NCBI GenBank assembly: GCA_017303505.1
Contig: JAFLCP010000015.1
Coordinates: forward strand, 1 to 64,000
DNA length: 64,000 nucleotides
Reading direction: 5' to 3'
DNA from: Planctomycetota bacterium
GTDB taxonomy: Bacteria > Planctomycetota > Planctomycetia > Pirellulales > Pirellulaceae
Shown in pieces: positions 45,577 to 54,217 of the stretch (positions are counted from its first letter, which is position 1; the number at the start of each line of letters is the position of its first letter). Below the pieces are notes generated by a model, which made no database searches, was not told where the DNA came from, and saw only the letters and a program-made list of their open reading frames with translations. The position numbers and the translations under genes are program-made.

Positions 45577-47757
45577 ATGATTCGTTACTTGCTCGATCTA
45601 CATCGGCGTTATCTTTTGGCTTGGCTGTGTGCTGAAATCGCCTTCGTGATGCTGCTGATCTTCATTGCAACTCAAGGGCCTAGGAGTCGTGCAACATCGC
45701 GGAGCACATATAGCTCGTCACGAATTTTGGCTGAACGTTTGGCCGAGCCAACACACATTCAACCCGCAACGTATCAAGGCGACGGTCCATTTGGTCCACG
45801 TCAGAAAATCGCCGAGTTCCCCGCAGGCGTCGATTGGCTCAACACAAAGAACTCGTTGAAACTGAGCGACCTCAAAGGGAAGCTAGTACTCCTCGATTTT
45901 TGGACGTACTGCTGCATCAATTGTATGCACATTCTCCCAACGCTCAAAAAGGCAGAAGCGGAGTTTGAAAAGGAACTTGTGGTTGTAGGCGTCCATACCG
46001 CGAAATTCGAAACCGAAAAAGATACAGAGAATATTCGCTCGGCGATTTTGCGTTATGAGATCAAGCATCCGGTACTAAACGATTCGGAACATACGTTGTG
46101 GAATAAATTGGGCGTATCGAGCTGGCCTACATTGGTTCTGATTGATCCAGAAGGGTATGCGATCTGGGCCAATGGGGGAGAAATTCCCTACGATGATTTG
46201 CAAAGCGTATTAAAGAAAGCCGTCGCATTCTACAAACGCAAAGGGACGCTCGATGATCGTAAGGTCCACTTTGATTTAGTCGAACTGACGGCCCAACCCA
46301 CGCCACTGCGATTCCCGGGCAAAGTGATTGCCGATCCACCGACCCAACGGCTATTTATAAGCGACAGTAACCACAACCGGATTGTGATCACAAAAGAAGA
46401 TGGAACATTGCTTTCAGTGATCGGATCTGGCCGTGTCGGGGCTGAAGATGGTGATTTCACCAAAGCCACGTTTAATCATCCGCAAGGCCTAGCCTATCTA
46501 AACGAAACGCTCTGGGTTGCCGATACGGAAAACCATTTGATCCGGCGAATCGATTTGCGATCCAAGCAAGTTTCAACCGTGGCTGGTACGGGCAAACAAA
46601 CCGAAACAGCTTGGCCCGGTTTGAATTTTAATGCCACCGTTCCCAAGAAACTCATCCGCAATCCTCTCAGCATTCCTATCGGTAGCCCTTGGGATCTCTG
46701 GATACATGAAGACACGCTCTTTATCGCGATGGCAGGCCCACATCAAATTTGGAAAATGGATTTGGAAGGGACGGGCATCGCACAATTTGCCGGTAACGGT
46801 CGCGAAGATATTGTCGATGGAAAATTGATACCGAAAAAAACGTACGAAGAAGGCTATTCTTCGTTTGCTCAGCCGAGTGGCCTGACCAGCGACGGTACTT
46901 GGCTCTATGTGGCTGATAGTGAGGGAAGCTCAATTCGCGCCGTGCCATTATCGGGACAAGGGGAAGTCCGCACGGTGATTGGAACATCGAAGCTTCCCCA
47001 GAATCGCTTATTCACTTTTGGTGACGTAGATGGCAAGAAGGAAAAAGCCTTACTTCAACATCCTTTGGGTGTCGGATACCGCGATGGCAAAATTTATGTT
47101 GCTGATACGTACAACAACAAGATCAAAGTGGTCGATGCAAAGTCAGGCGATGTCGAAACTGTCGCTGGTAGCAAGTCGCCGGGAAACACCGATGCTCCCG
47201 CTTTGTTTGACGAACCAGGTGGCCTGACTGTTGCAGGTGACTTGCTTTATATCGCTGACACCAACAATCATGCGATTCGAGTTTTCGATCTCAATACGAA
47301 TCAACTTCGAACGTTGGCGATTGCAGAACTGAAGCCCCCCAAATCCGAAGTCCGACCCGAAGATCTAAAACTTCCAACCGATGGCAAGAGAATTAAGGTC
47401 GCTGCCCAAGCACTACAAGCTGGTCTCAGCACCGCCAAGATTACAGTTCGCTTCGATTGTGCCGAGGGTTGGAAACTTAATCCATTAGCGGATTTTCCTG
47501 TTACTGTCATTCAACCTGGCTTTGCCAATATGAACAGCCGCACGTCGGTGAAAGCAGACGGCAATGCGATTGAATTTGAAGTGCCGCTTCCGGAGGCCGA
47601 AGAACAAACGTTGCAAATAGCGATAGGTTACTTCTACTGCCAAACCGACGAACAAGGTTTATGCTTGGCAGATACCGTCATCTTAGATTTTCCGCTGAAA
47701 CGGAACACTGGTGCGGAGAACAGTGGCTTGACACTGCGGGTCCCAGTTGAACCGTAG
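45577..47757 (+). CDS. Thioredoxin-like and NHL-repeat protein
   Basis: 726 residues. It has an N-terminal membrane-anchoring helix (about 12-32), a TlpA/DipZ-type thioredoxin domain with a C-I-N-C redox pair (about residues 113-116, in Y-C-C-I-N-C-M-H), then a long NHL beta-propeller (about 235-590) with repeated V-A-D-T-x-N-x-x-I-R motifs, and a C-terminal beta domain resembling the DsbD N-terminal region. It probably handles disulphide or thiol redox outside the cytoplasm, with the propeller binding a partner. The combination is common in planctomycetes. Family call firm, partner unknown. Confidence 0.9.
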   Translation: MIRYLLDLHRRYLLAWLCAEIAFVMLLIFIATQGPRSRATSRSTYSSSRILAERLAEPTHIQPATYQGDGPFGPRQKIAEFPAGVDWLNTKNSLKLSDLKGKLVLLDFWTYCCINCMHILPTLKKAEAEFEKELVVVGVHTAKFETEKDTENIRSAILRYEIKHPVLNDSEHTLWNKLGVSSWPTLVLIDPEGYAIWANGGEIPYDDLQSVLKKAVAFYKRKGTLDDRKVHFDLVELTAQPTPLRFPGKVIADPPTQRLFISDSNHNRIVITKEDGTLLSVIGSGRVGAEDGDFTKATFNHPQGLAYLNETLWVADTENHLIRRIDLRSKQVSTVAGTGKQTETAWPGLNFNATVPKKLIRNPLSIPIGSPWDLWIHEDTLFIAMAGPHQIWKMDLEGTGIAQFAGNGREDIVDGKLIPKKTYEEGYSSFAQPSGLTSDGTWLYVADSEGSSIRAVPLSGQGEVRTVIGTSKLPQNRLFTFGDVDGKKEKALLQHPLGVGYRDGKIYVADTYNNKIKVVDAKSGDVETVAGSKSPGNTDAPALFDEPGGLTVAGDLLYIADTNNHAIRVFDLNTNQLRTLAIAELKPPKSEVRPEDLKLPTDGKRIKVAAQALQAGLSTAKITVRFDCAEGWKLNPLADFPVTVIQPGFANMNSRTSVKADGNAIEFEVPLPEAEEQTLQIAIGYFYCQTDEQGLCLADTVILDFPLKRNTGAENSGLTLRVPVEP

Positions 47758-47774
47758 CAATACATGAACGGTAG

Positions 47775-47838
47775 CAGCAGCACAGCACCACAGCAGCACT
47801 GTACCGCAGCAGCACTATACCGGAGCAACACGATATTG
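47775..47838. repeat. Tandem 16-bp repeat, four degenerate units
   Basis: Units at 47775-47790, 47791-47806, 47807-47822 and 47823-47838, of the type CAGCAGCACTGTACCG. The last is degenerate. They fill the gap between the thioredoxin-NHL gene and the converging Maf gene. No function is evident. Confidence 0.75.
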
Positions 47839-47882
47839 GCGCTCAATTGAAGATGAACGCTGGTTCGCCCTCGGCCGATTCA

Positions 47883-48500
47883 TCAACGAACCGTAGACTG
47901 CTCTAGTTCTGTTAGCATCTCGGCGAGCAATTCCATCGGTAGTCCGACCACATTGCTGGGACTTCCTTCGGTGAGTTTCAGCCAGGGATGATCATCTTGA
48001 TAACCAAAGGCTCCCGCTTTTCCAACCCATAACTCGCTATCCAGATAGTCGTTGATTTGCTGTTCGGAGAGAGGCTGCATGTAGAGCCGACTTACGGCCA
48101 CACGCACGATGCGTTTATCATTGGGGCGATTCCACAGACATAGTCCACTGTAAACGCTATGGGAGCGACCGCTAAGTAGATCGAGCATTTCGCGGGCATG
48201 TTTTCGGTCTTCAGGTTTGCCCAGGATTTTGCCCATGCACTCTGCGACGGTATCGCAACTGATGACGAGTCCCCGGTCGGTGCGGTGCGCGACATCGGCA
48301 CCTTTTTGATAGGCCAAACGCACGACGAGTTCCGGGGGAGTCTCGCGACTACAGATGCCGCATTCCGCTTTAGGATCGGGGGCATCAACTCGAAACGGAT
48401 AGCCAGCGGCTTGCATTAGCTCTTTCCGACGCGGCGATTGACTTGCCAGTATCAATGGCAGTTCGGCGCTATACAACTTGTGCGGAGCAGGCTGATTCAT
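47883..48500 (-). CDS. Maf family nucleotide pyrophosphatase
   Basis: 205 residues, the usual size for Maf (nucleoside triphosphate pyrophosphatase acting on dTTP/UTP or modified nucleotides). The N-terminal S-Q-S-P-R-R-K-E-L and the S-C-D-T-V central motif, with E-D-R-K and G-K-P...S-G-R-S-H, are clear. Cytoplasmic. Some members affect cell division and dormancy. It is followed by a 102-bp gap to the DUF3467 gene on the same strand. Confidence 0.92.
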   Translation of the reverse strand: MNQPAPHKLYSAELPLILASQSPRRKELMQAAGYPFRVDAPDPKAECGICSRETPPELVVRLAYQKGADVAHRTDRGLVISCDTVAECMGKILGKPEDRKHAREMLDLLSGRSHSVYSGLCLWNRPNDKRIVRVAVSRLYMQPLSEQQINDYLDSELWVGKAGAFGYQDDHPWLKLTEGSPSNVVGLPMELLAEMLTELEQSTVR

Positions 48501-48602
48501 AGCGTCTATTCCGAAAGTACACCGTGTCGAACGGAAGTGGTCAGTTCACGCTCGCTCAATGTGATTACGAGCTCGAGTCGTAAATGTGCTACATCAAATA
48601 CA

Positions 48603-49490
48603 TCAAAGCGTATCGCCGTTGGGGTTCATTGGCGGCTCTGGCGAATCGGGTGGATTGGGGCCCTGCATTCGTTGGCGAAACTGGTCCCAGGTTGACTTGA
48701 TCGAATCGTAGAACAAGCCCACTTGTCCCGATGCGACAAACACGCGGGCGCGTACGGCGGACTGAGGGTAGAAGTTGGTGATGAAGTCAAAGCTGAACTC
48801 GTAAGGGCCGTGGCCAATCATCACCGCATTAGCGTAACTACCACTGAGGACATCGTCGCGCAATTTGAGTTCATCATAAATTTCTTGTGGCGATAATCGT
48901 CGGGGTTGTTGTACAGGAGGCTGCAACGGTGTGACGGATGAACCGCCGTTGGTGTCGATCGAAAAGGTGCCTGGAATGGGTGGCGGCGTACCAGTGTTGC
49001 CCGCTCCGGCGTTGGCCGCTCCGGCCGGCGCCGAAGAACCTGGAACCGCATTACCCGCCCCACCAGTTCCCTGAGTTCCGCTTGCCCCATGTGCCAGCGG
49101 TACCGGCGATAATGGTGCAGGATTTTCGCCGGAGGTCGTTGGGGCTGCGGGCGAAGGAGGCGGCAGTGGACCATTGCCTACCACGATTTGATCGGCCCGA
49201 TTGTTTACGGTAGGCAAGGGGCCATATCGTTGGCGAAATAGGTCGATGTTCTTGCCTAATGCATCGACAAACTGCGGCATGACTCCATGTGGGAGAATGA
49301 CACGTGCGACCACTTGAAATGGGCGGCCAAGATTCTGAACAAAGTCGATAACGAATTCGTTAGGGCCAGTCATGACAATTGCCCCAGTGCTGAATACGCC
49401 ACGATGCACATGATCGGGAACGCGGGCTCGCACTGCTGGTTGTCGGTCCGCAGGGTCAGGGCGATCGTCGGACGAATATGGATATGTCAT
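48603..49490 (-). CDS. Tandem DUF3467 protein
   Basis: 295 residues with two DUF3467-like domains: about 28-96 (V-M-T-G-P-N-E-F-V-I-D-F...F-R-Q-R-Y-G) and about 213-285 (V-M-I-G-H-G-P-Y-E-F-S-F-D-F...F-R-Q-R-M). They are joined by a Pro/Ala/Gly/Ser-rich linker (about 97-212). Most DUF3467 proteins carry a single domain of about 100 residues. No signal peptide, so probably cytoplasmic. The domain's function is unknown; the duplicated arrangement suggests binding of two partners or a pseudo-dimer. Confidence 0.8.
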   Translation of the reverse strand: MTYPYSSDDRPDPADRQPAVRARVPDHVHRGVFSTGAIVMTGPNEFVIDFVQNLGRPFQVVARVILPHGVMPQFVDALGKNIDLFRQRYGPLPTVNNRADQIVVGNGPLPPPSPAAPTTSGENPAPLSPVPLAHGASGTQGTGGAGNAVPGSSAPAGAANAGAGNTGTPPPIPGTFSIDTNGGSSVTPLQPPVQQPRRLSPQEIYDELKLRDDVLSGSYANAVMIGHGPYEFSFDFITNFYPQSAVRARVFVASGQVGLFYDSIKSTWDQFRQRMQGPNPPDSPEPPMNPNGDTL

Positions 49491-49813
49491 TCCGTTACCA
49501 TTTCAATGATTTGTCTGCTAGCGACTTTCGAGAGGCCCCCTAATCATTACATGCAGGAATACGCTGACAAGTGGGGAAAGGAAAGAGCAGGGGAGTAGTC
49601 TCGTACGGCGAGCGATCCAAGTTGCCAATGCGGGTTATCTCCGTAGATTGGAAAAGGTTCGCGATTGCTCTACAAATTTGCTGGAACGCTGCGAAATGGA
49701 CTTGCGATCTGCTACAATTTTCGATCTCTCCGCTGCACATTGTGCCCACCTGGGAACAAATCCATCGAGTGCCGCTTCGTTTTTGTCGCCGCCAATCCGG
49801 ATAGTCACCAAGC
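49491..49813. other. Divergent intergenic region
   Basis: 323 bp between the DUF3467 gene and the membrane dipeptidase gene. A 77-codon plus-strand frame (49571-49804) and overlapping minus-strand frames look spurious. The promoters for both directions are expected here. Confidence 0.35.
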
Positions 49814-51079
49814 ATGAAATCGGTTCCACTATTTCGACGAGTTCCTCTCGCTTTTTTGTTGTCTTGCTGTGGTACGCTGACCATGTGCGAACCACTCTAC
49901 GCCCAAGAAGCGATCGACCGAACCAAGGAGATTGTCGTTTCACCTGAGGTTAAAGATTGGCTCAAGGAAATTTATGTTTGGGATGGACATAATGATCTTC
50001 CCTGGGCTCTTCGCGACAACGCACAACCTGTGAAGACCATCGACTTACGAGTTTCACAACCGAAGTATCACACCGATATTCCGCGTTTGAGAAGTGGCGG
50101 GGTGGGAGCTCAATTTTGGTCGGTCTATGTGCCTGCCAATACGCGTAAAGTGGGCGAGTCTTTCCAAACTACGATGGAACAGATTCAGATTGTTCATGAT
50201 CTGGTCAAAGAGTTTCCGGACACCTTTGCTTTTTGCGGTTCCAGCGACGAAGTTTTGGCCGCCAGAAAAGAAGGCAAGATTGCTTCACTTGTCGGCATGG
50301 AAGGAGGGCATTCCATCGAAAACTCACTGGAGAAACTTAGAAAGCTCTATAGCCTCGGTGCTCGATATATGACGCTGACGCACAGTGATACGCTTGAATG
50401 GGCCGACGCCGCCACCGACACCGCTCAGCACCAAGGCTTAAGCCCATTTGGAGAAGAGGTTGTTCGCGAAATGAATCGCCTAGGTATGCTGGTAGACATC
50501 TCACACGTCAGCATCGAAACAATGCATGATGCGATGGCGATTAGCGAAGCTCCAGTGATTTTTTCGCATTCGTCTGCGCGAGCTGTGGCCGATCATCCAC
50601 GCAATGTGCCGGACGAAGTGTTGGCCAAATTGCCCGAAGATGGCGGCGTGGTGATGGTCAACTTTTTCTCAGGTTTTGTGGTACCCGATTCCGCTAAAGT
50701 AATGCGCGAAATGTTCGAAGAGAATCGCCGCTTAGAAGAACAGTTTGGTAAAGATCCTGATCGCTTGAAACAAGAACAGACTCGCTGGCGCACTGCTCAT
50801 CCGATGAAACCAGGTACAGTACACGATGTGGCCGACCATGTGATGCATATCATTAAGGTGGCAGGTATCGATCATGTTGGTTTGGGATCGGATTACGATG
50901 GTATCTCGATGGCACCCAAACAAATGGAAGATGTGTCGACGTATCCCGTGCTGCTCCAAGTATTAGTCGACCGCGGGCTGACGAAAGAGGATATTGCCAA
51001 ACTCTGTTACGGCAACATTCTGCGCGTACTGCAACAGGCCGAGCGAGTTTCTTCTCGACTCCGCCATCAAACGAATTGA
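49814..51079 (+). CDS. Membrane dipeptidase (peptidase M19)
   Basis: 421 residues with a signal peptide (about 1-31). M19 zinc residues are H59 and D61 (W-D-G-H-N-D-L-P), a Glu in M-E-G-G-H (about 161), and histidines in D-I-S-H-V-S (about 233) and S-H-S-S-A-R (about 253). It hydrolyses dipeptides, including D-amino-acid-containing ones, in the periplasm or outer face. A classical terminator follows. No operon partner. Firm family call. Confidence 0.94.
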   Translation: MKSVPLFRRVPLAFLLSCCGTLTMCEPLYAQEAIDRTKEIVVSPEVKDWLKEIYVWDGHNDLPWALRDNAQPVKTIDLRVSQPKYHTDIPRLRSGGVGAQFWSVYVPANTRKVGESFQTTMEQIQIVHDLVKEFPDTFAFCGSSDEVLAARKEGKIASLVGMEGGHSIENSLEKLRKLYSLGARYMTLTHSDTLEWADAATDTAQHQGLSPFGEEVVREMNRLGMLVDISHVSIETMHDAMAISEAPVIFSHSSARAVADHPRNVPDEVLAKLPEDGGVVMVNFFSGFVVPDSAKVMREMFEENRRLEEQFGKDPDRLKQEQTRWRTAHPMKPGTVHDVADHVMHIIKVAGIDHVGLGSDYDGISMAPKQMEDVSTYPVLLQVLVDRGLTKEDIAKLCYGNILRVLQQAERVSSRLRHQTN

Positions 51080-51145
51080 GAGCCGCGGAGGCTGTGTTGC
51101 TGCTTTCGCCTAAGGCAGCAGAAGAATTCGCATTAAATCACTTTG

Positions 51146-51174
51146 AGGAGCCACTATCGCAGTGGCTCCTTTTT
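51146..51174 (+). terminator. Rho-independent terminator after membrane dipeptidase
   Basis: Perfect 10-bp stem (51146-51155 with 51161-51170), five-base loop and a run of T (51170-51174). It lies 66 bp after the dipeptidase stop. Confidence 0.88.
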
Positions 51175-51305
51175 GTTTGCGCGGACACATCCCATATGAC
51201 TGGACAACCGCTGCTTTTCCTTGGCGAGGAAACAGCCCCGGAGAGGGCCCAAAGCAGCCCAAGCTAGCACAAACATACAAGTGTAAAAAAACACACACAA
51301 TCTAG

Positions 51306-51333
51306 TTGACAGAGCCCTCACTACCTGTACAAT
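51306..51333 (+). promoter_or_regulatory. Sigma70-type promoter
   Basis: TTGACA at 51306-51311 and TACAAT at 51328-51333, spacer 16 bp. The -35 is a perfect match, the -10 matches five of six. Transcription would start near 51340 and give a leader of about 440 nt for the lysine-rich protein gene. Confidence 0.7.
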
Positions 51334-51339
51334 CCGCAT

Positions 51340-51782
51340 ATATTCACGTGCAATCAAGATCACACATGAATTTAATGTACGTAAGATTGCACTCAAACGT
51401 ACACATACCGGCGGTTTTGATAGAAAGGAGTTACGGGCAAGTAAGAAGCCAGATGGGAATAGCGCGAGTGAGCCGGTGAGAAACTTGCGATGAAACACTC
51501 TTCCACGCTCTGGCGATTGGTAAAGCGATCGTCGCTTTGGGAATAGCGACGAGAAATATCGAGCTTGTGAAGCTGTCGAGGGAAACGAAGAAGCTCGAAG
51601 AACGGTGACGCTGCGATGTTCCTTAGGACATCGTTGTGTCCGCAAACGGGAGCGAATATCGCGACCGTGTTCTTCTGAATGGAGTCGTTACATCTTTTTT
51701 CGTATCGGAATCATCGGGAATGATTCCAGCTGAATCTTGCTTTCAGCCAACCACAGCTTTATGCATCACAAGGAACGAACAC
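51340..51782 (+). promoter_or_regulatory. Long structured leader (candidate RNA element)
   Basis: The leader between the promoter and the ATG at 51783 holds several inverted repeats: GTGCAATC/GATTGCAC (51348-51355 with 51385-51392), AAAGCGA/TCGCTTT around a three-base loop near 51530, a CGATGT/ACATCG hairpin near 51625, and a repeated TGGGAATAGCG at 51454-51464 and 51538-51548. No known riboswitch was recognised. It may be a regulatory leader or a separate small RNA. Confidence 0.35.
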
Positions 51783-52733
51783 ATGAACGCACTGCACACA
51801 TCGAAAACATCGCACACATCGAAACCATCGGACTCTTTGAAAACATCGCACACCTCAAACGTTACCACCATCGACCCGCAACCCTTATCGGCGTCCGCCA
51901 ACGCTGATTCAGTCATCCACGAAACAGCATGCTGCCAAAGCATTGAGCCCACGAAAGAATCGGCTCACGCGTTGGAACGCCGCACAACGCCGGGAAACCT
52001 TCGTAGCAAGTGGTTATTTTTGTCGGCCATTAGCGCCGCGATTACAGTCGCCATCGCGCCATTATCGATCGGCGCCTTTCATCGAGCAACGGACTCTACT
52101 CCCGAGGTACCGTTAGTCCAGGAAGAAACGAAAACCGTACCAACCCTCTCGGAAGAAGATATTGATTTTGCGTCTTTGTTTGAGCCGAATGACACCAGTC
52201 CCCAGTCGACCGCTGCCATGTTCTCCCAAGAACAACAGGCTGATTCTGAGCTGGTGGATTCTGGGCGCACTGGCGATTATGTCGCACTGCGCGAGCCAAC
52301 GGAGGATGGAGAACGAGTCCGCATTGTGGTCTTTGAGCCCAATCGCGACATCTACATCCACGAAAGCGATCATGACGGGATACAGGTCCGTATCCGCAGA
52401 TATCTCTTTGGAACCAGTACTGAGCAAATCGTTTCGGCGTCTGATATCCAGGATCTAAAATCTCAATCGCAAGATGCATTTGATACTTATCGAACGCATA
52501 TCGACAAAGCCCGACTCCTGAGCCCAGCGGTCTCGATTTATCCGGCGGAAGAAGTCGCCTGGCTTGAACCGAGCGGCTTTCTGACGGCCCTATCGATCGA
52601 TGAACCGAAGAACAAGAGCGATAAAGGTAAGACCAAGAAGGAGCCTAAATCGGTCAAGAAGGAGTCTTCAGCAAAACAAACGGCCAAGAAAAAATCGACA
52701 ACTACCAAGAAGGGAGAAGCGAGTCCAAAGTAG
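51783..52733 (+). CDS. Lysine-rich membrane protein ending at in-frame amber codon
   Basis: 316 residues from an ATG at 51783 with AAGGA eleven bases upstream; the longer frame from 51636 is disfavoured because it lacks a good site. The N-terminal part is Ser/Thr/His/Lys-rich (H-T-S-K-type repeats), a single membrane segment lies at about 75-98, followed by an acidic stretch and then a Lys/Ser/Thr-rich tail. The frame ends at TAG 52731-52733, but continues open and in phase for 138 codons of the same composition (52734-53150). It may be a nonsense mutation (AAG to TAG would restore Lys), a pseudogene, a readthrough product, or a naturally truncated protein. Function unknown. Confidence 0.6.
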   Translation: MNALHTSKTSHTSKPSDSLKTSHTSNVTTIDPQPLSASANADSVIHETACCQSIEPTKESAHALERRTTPGNLRSKWLFLSAISAAITVAIAPLSIGAFHRATDSTPEVPLVQEETKTVPTLSEEDIDFASLFEPNDTSPQSTAAMFSQEQQADSELVDSGRTGDYVALREPTEDGERVRIVVFEPNRDIYIHESDHDGIQVRIRRYLFGTSTEQIVSASDIQDLKSQSQDAFDTYRTHIDKARLLSPAVSIYPAEEVAWLEPSGFLTALSIDEPKNKSDKGKTKKEPKSVKKESSAKQTAKKKSTTTKKGEASPK

Positions 52734-53150
52734 AGTTCCGGCAAGAAGCCATCGAGTAAAGAAAGTGCCTCCACCAAGAACGGCAGTAAAGATAGCTCTA
52801 AGAACAGTGCCAATAAAAACGTAGAAAAGAAGACAGCGAACAAGAAGCCTGCCAGCAGCAAGGAAAAAATGAAGGGCGAGAAATCGACGAGCAAAACGGC
52901 CAAGGAGCGGCAGTCTAAATCGAACGGCACAAAATCAGATTCGAAAGATGCCAAAGCTCCCAAGAAAAGCCGTGCGAAGGATAAGCCTGACAGCAAATCC
53001 ATGTCAGCGAACACGAGCCGCTTTGGAGAAACGGAATTCGGTGCTGAACCAGTGCCAACCATTTCGACGGAAAGCAGCCCTACCAAGATCTCCGAGGAAC
53101 CTCCACAACGCGACCAATCCCGACTGGCGCTTATTGGGATAGACGCTTAG
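52734..53150 (+). other. In-phase continuation of the lysine-rich frame after TAG
   Basis: 138 sense codons directly after the amber codon, ending at TAG 53148-53150, in the same frame. Composition is Lys/Ser/Ala/Asp-rich (K-K-x-S-S-K, T-A-K-E-R and similar), like the segment before the stop, and it changes to a normal composition only near the end. It has no good start of its own except an ATG at 52869. This supports one original gene of 455 codons. Confidence 0.65.
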
Positions 53151-53253
53151 CTGAGTCTATTTGATCGTAGCCAGAGACAGCAAACGGATGAGTAGTTTTC
53201 GATGCCAAGGAACGGAAGAGGCCACGGAACGGGAGAGGCGAAGCTCACGGACA

Positions 53254-53284
53254 CCCTGTCGCACTTGGGCAACGTGCGACAGGG
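53254..53284. terminator. Stem-loop downstream of lysine-rich gene
   Basis: Perfect 11-bp stem (53254-53264 with 53274-53284) with a nine-base loop. It is GC-rich and lacks a T-run, so it could be a factor-dependent terminator or RNA stabiliser. Confidence 0.5.
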
Positions 53285-53406
53285 GAGGGCATCCTGCCGC
53301 GTTAAATCCCAATGATCAAGGTATGGACAGTCACGCTCAGACGAAACAGTTTCTGCGCCCACGGGCCCCCTAGCTATTCCCCTACGCCCAACCGGCTCAG
53401 CAGTTA

Positions 53407-53497
53407 CTTCCTGCTTCCTGCTTCCTAATTCCTAATTCCTGAACCCTGAACCCTGAACCCTGAACACTGAACCCTGAACACTGAACACTGAACACTG
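53407..53497. repeat. Heptamer tandem repeat next to YbgC stop
   Basis: Thirteen consecutive seven-base units (CTTCCTG, CTTCCTA, ATTCCTG, AACCCTG, AACACTG types) from 53407 to 53497. The three AACACTG units nearest the YbgC stop are the most uniform and correspond to AGTGTTC of the array at 17543 read on the other strand. The element's first 20 bp (53487-53506) are nearly identical to 17533-17552. It lies between converging genes. Confidence 0.85.
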
Positions 53498-53501
53498 CCC
53501 C

Positions 53502-53903
53502 CTACTCCCTCACTTCTCGACTAAACTGCAAGTAGTTGGGAAGTCGCCGGACTTTGCCGGTGCGATCGATGCATGCGATTTCGGTATCGGCTTCGACCAA
53601 CAAATCGCTCCCGCGATGCAGTTGATATTGGTGTTCGAGCCGTGCTCCACGGGCGTAAAGCACGCGCGTCGTTAAAACCAAATCATCATCGAATTCAGCC
53701 GGCAGTAGATAGCGAACACGAATTTCAGAAACGACCAACATGAGTCCACCTTTTTCGAGTTCTTTGTAACTGAACCCCGAAGCCCTTAACATTTCGACGC
53801 GGCCGCGTTCGAAGTAGTTAAGATATTGGGCATGATGAACACGTCCTTGTCCGTCGGTTTCGTTGTATCGCACTCGAATGTCGAGCTTAAATTCTCGCAG
53901 CAT
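53502..53903 (-). CDS. Acyl-CoA thioesterase, YbgC/FadM-like (4-hydroxybenzoyl-CoA type)
   Basis: About 133 residues from an ATG at 53903, with AAAGGA upstream; 53954 would add 17 unlike residues. A hotdog-fold thioesterase: Y-N-E-T-D-G-Q-G-R-V-H-H-A-Q-Y-L-N-Y-F-E (about 12-31) contains the catalytic Asp (D16 region) characteristic of the family. It hydrolyses short or aromatic acyl-CoAs in the cytoplasm. The stop codon TAG lies inside the heptamer-associated element, so its last residues (S-R-E-V-R-E) may have been set by repeat insertion. Confidence 0.88.
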   Translation of the reverse strand: MLREFKLDIRVRYNETDGQGRVHHAQYLNYFERGRVEMLRASGFSYKELEKGGLMLVVSEIRVRYLLPAEFDDDLVLTTRVLYARGARLEHQYQLHRGSDLLVEADTEIACIDRTGKVRRLPNYLQFSREVRE

Positions 53904-54217
53904 GATTGATTCCTTTCCGGGGAGCTTGGGCGTCAACTTGAACGGGATGCGCAAGATAGGTTTTGCAGGATAGCAGACGAACTGAATTCACGAAATCAGA
54001 TCGACCGATATTGGTAAATGCCTAGCACCCTAATGCCTGACACAGTACCATACGTACACCAGAAATTGCGTCCTAGTGACGGATTGACCTGAACAGACGG
54101 CAGTTTTATAAACACGATACGGTTAGCCTTGGCGAAGCGATTTCCTAATGATTAGCATCAGGTAGCACAGCGATTTTGATGGGTGACGGGAAATCACATT
54201 ACTAGAAAGAACAAACC

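Larger units (their letters stand above)
51080..51782. other. Intergenic region: terminator, promoter and long leader
   Basis: 703 bp. It contains a rho-independent terminator (51146-51174), a consensus promoter (51306-51333) and about 440 bp of leader before the lysine-rich protein gene, each listed separately. A 163-codon minus-strand frame (51154-51645) is probably spurious. Confidence 0.5.

Noticed and set aside
49571-49804. 77-codon frame upstream of the membrane dipeptidase
   Set aside because: Unusual Trp/Arg/Cys composition, no conserved motif, and located in a divergent promoter region.
51154-51645. 163-codon minus-strand frame antisense to the leader
   Set aside because: It runs through the rho-independent terminator and the promoter, is rich in Arg/Ser/Leu without recognised motif, and has no supporting start site.
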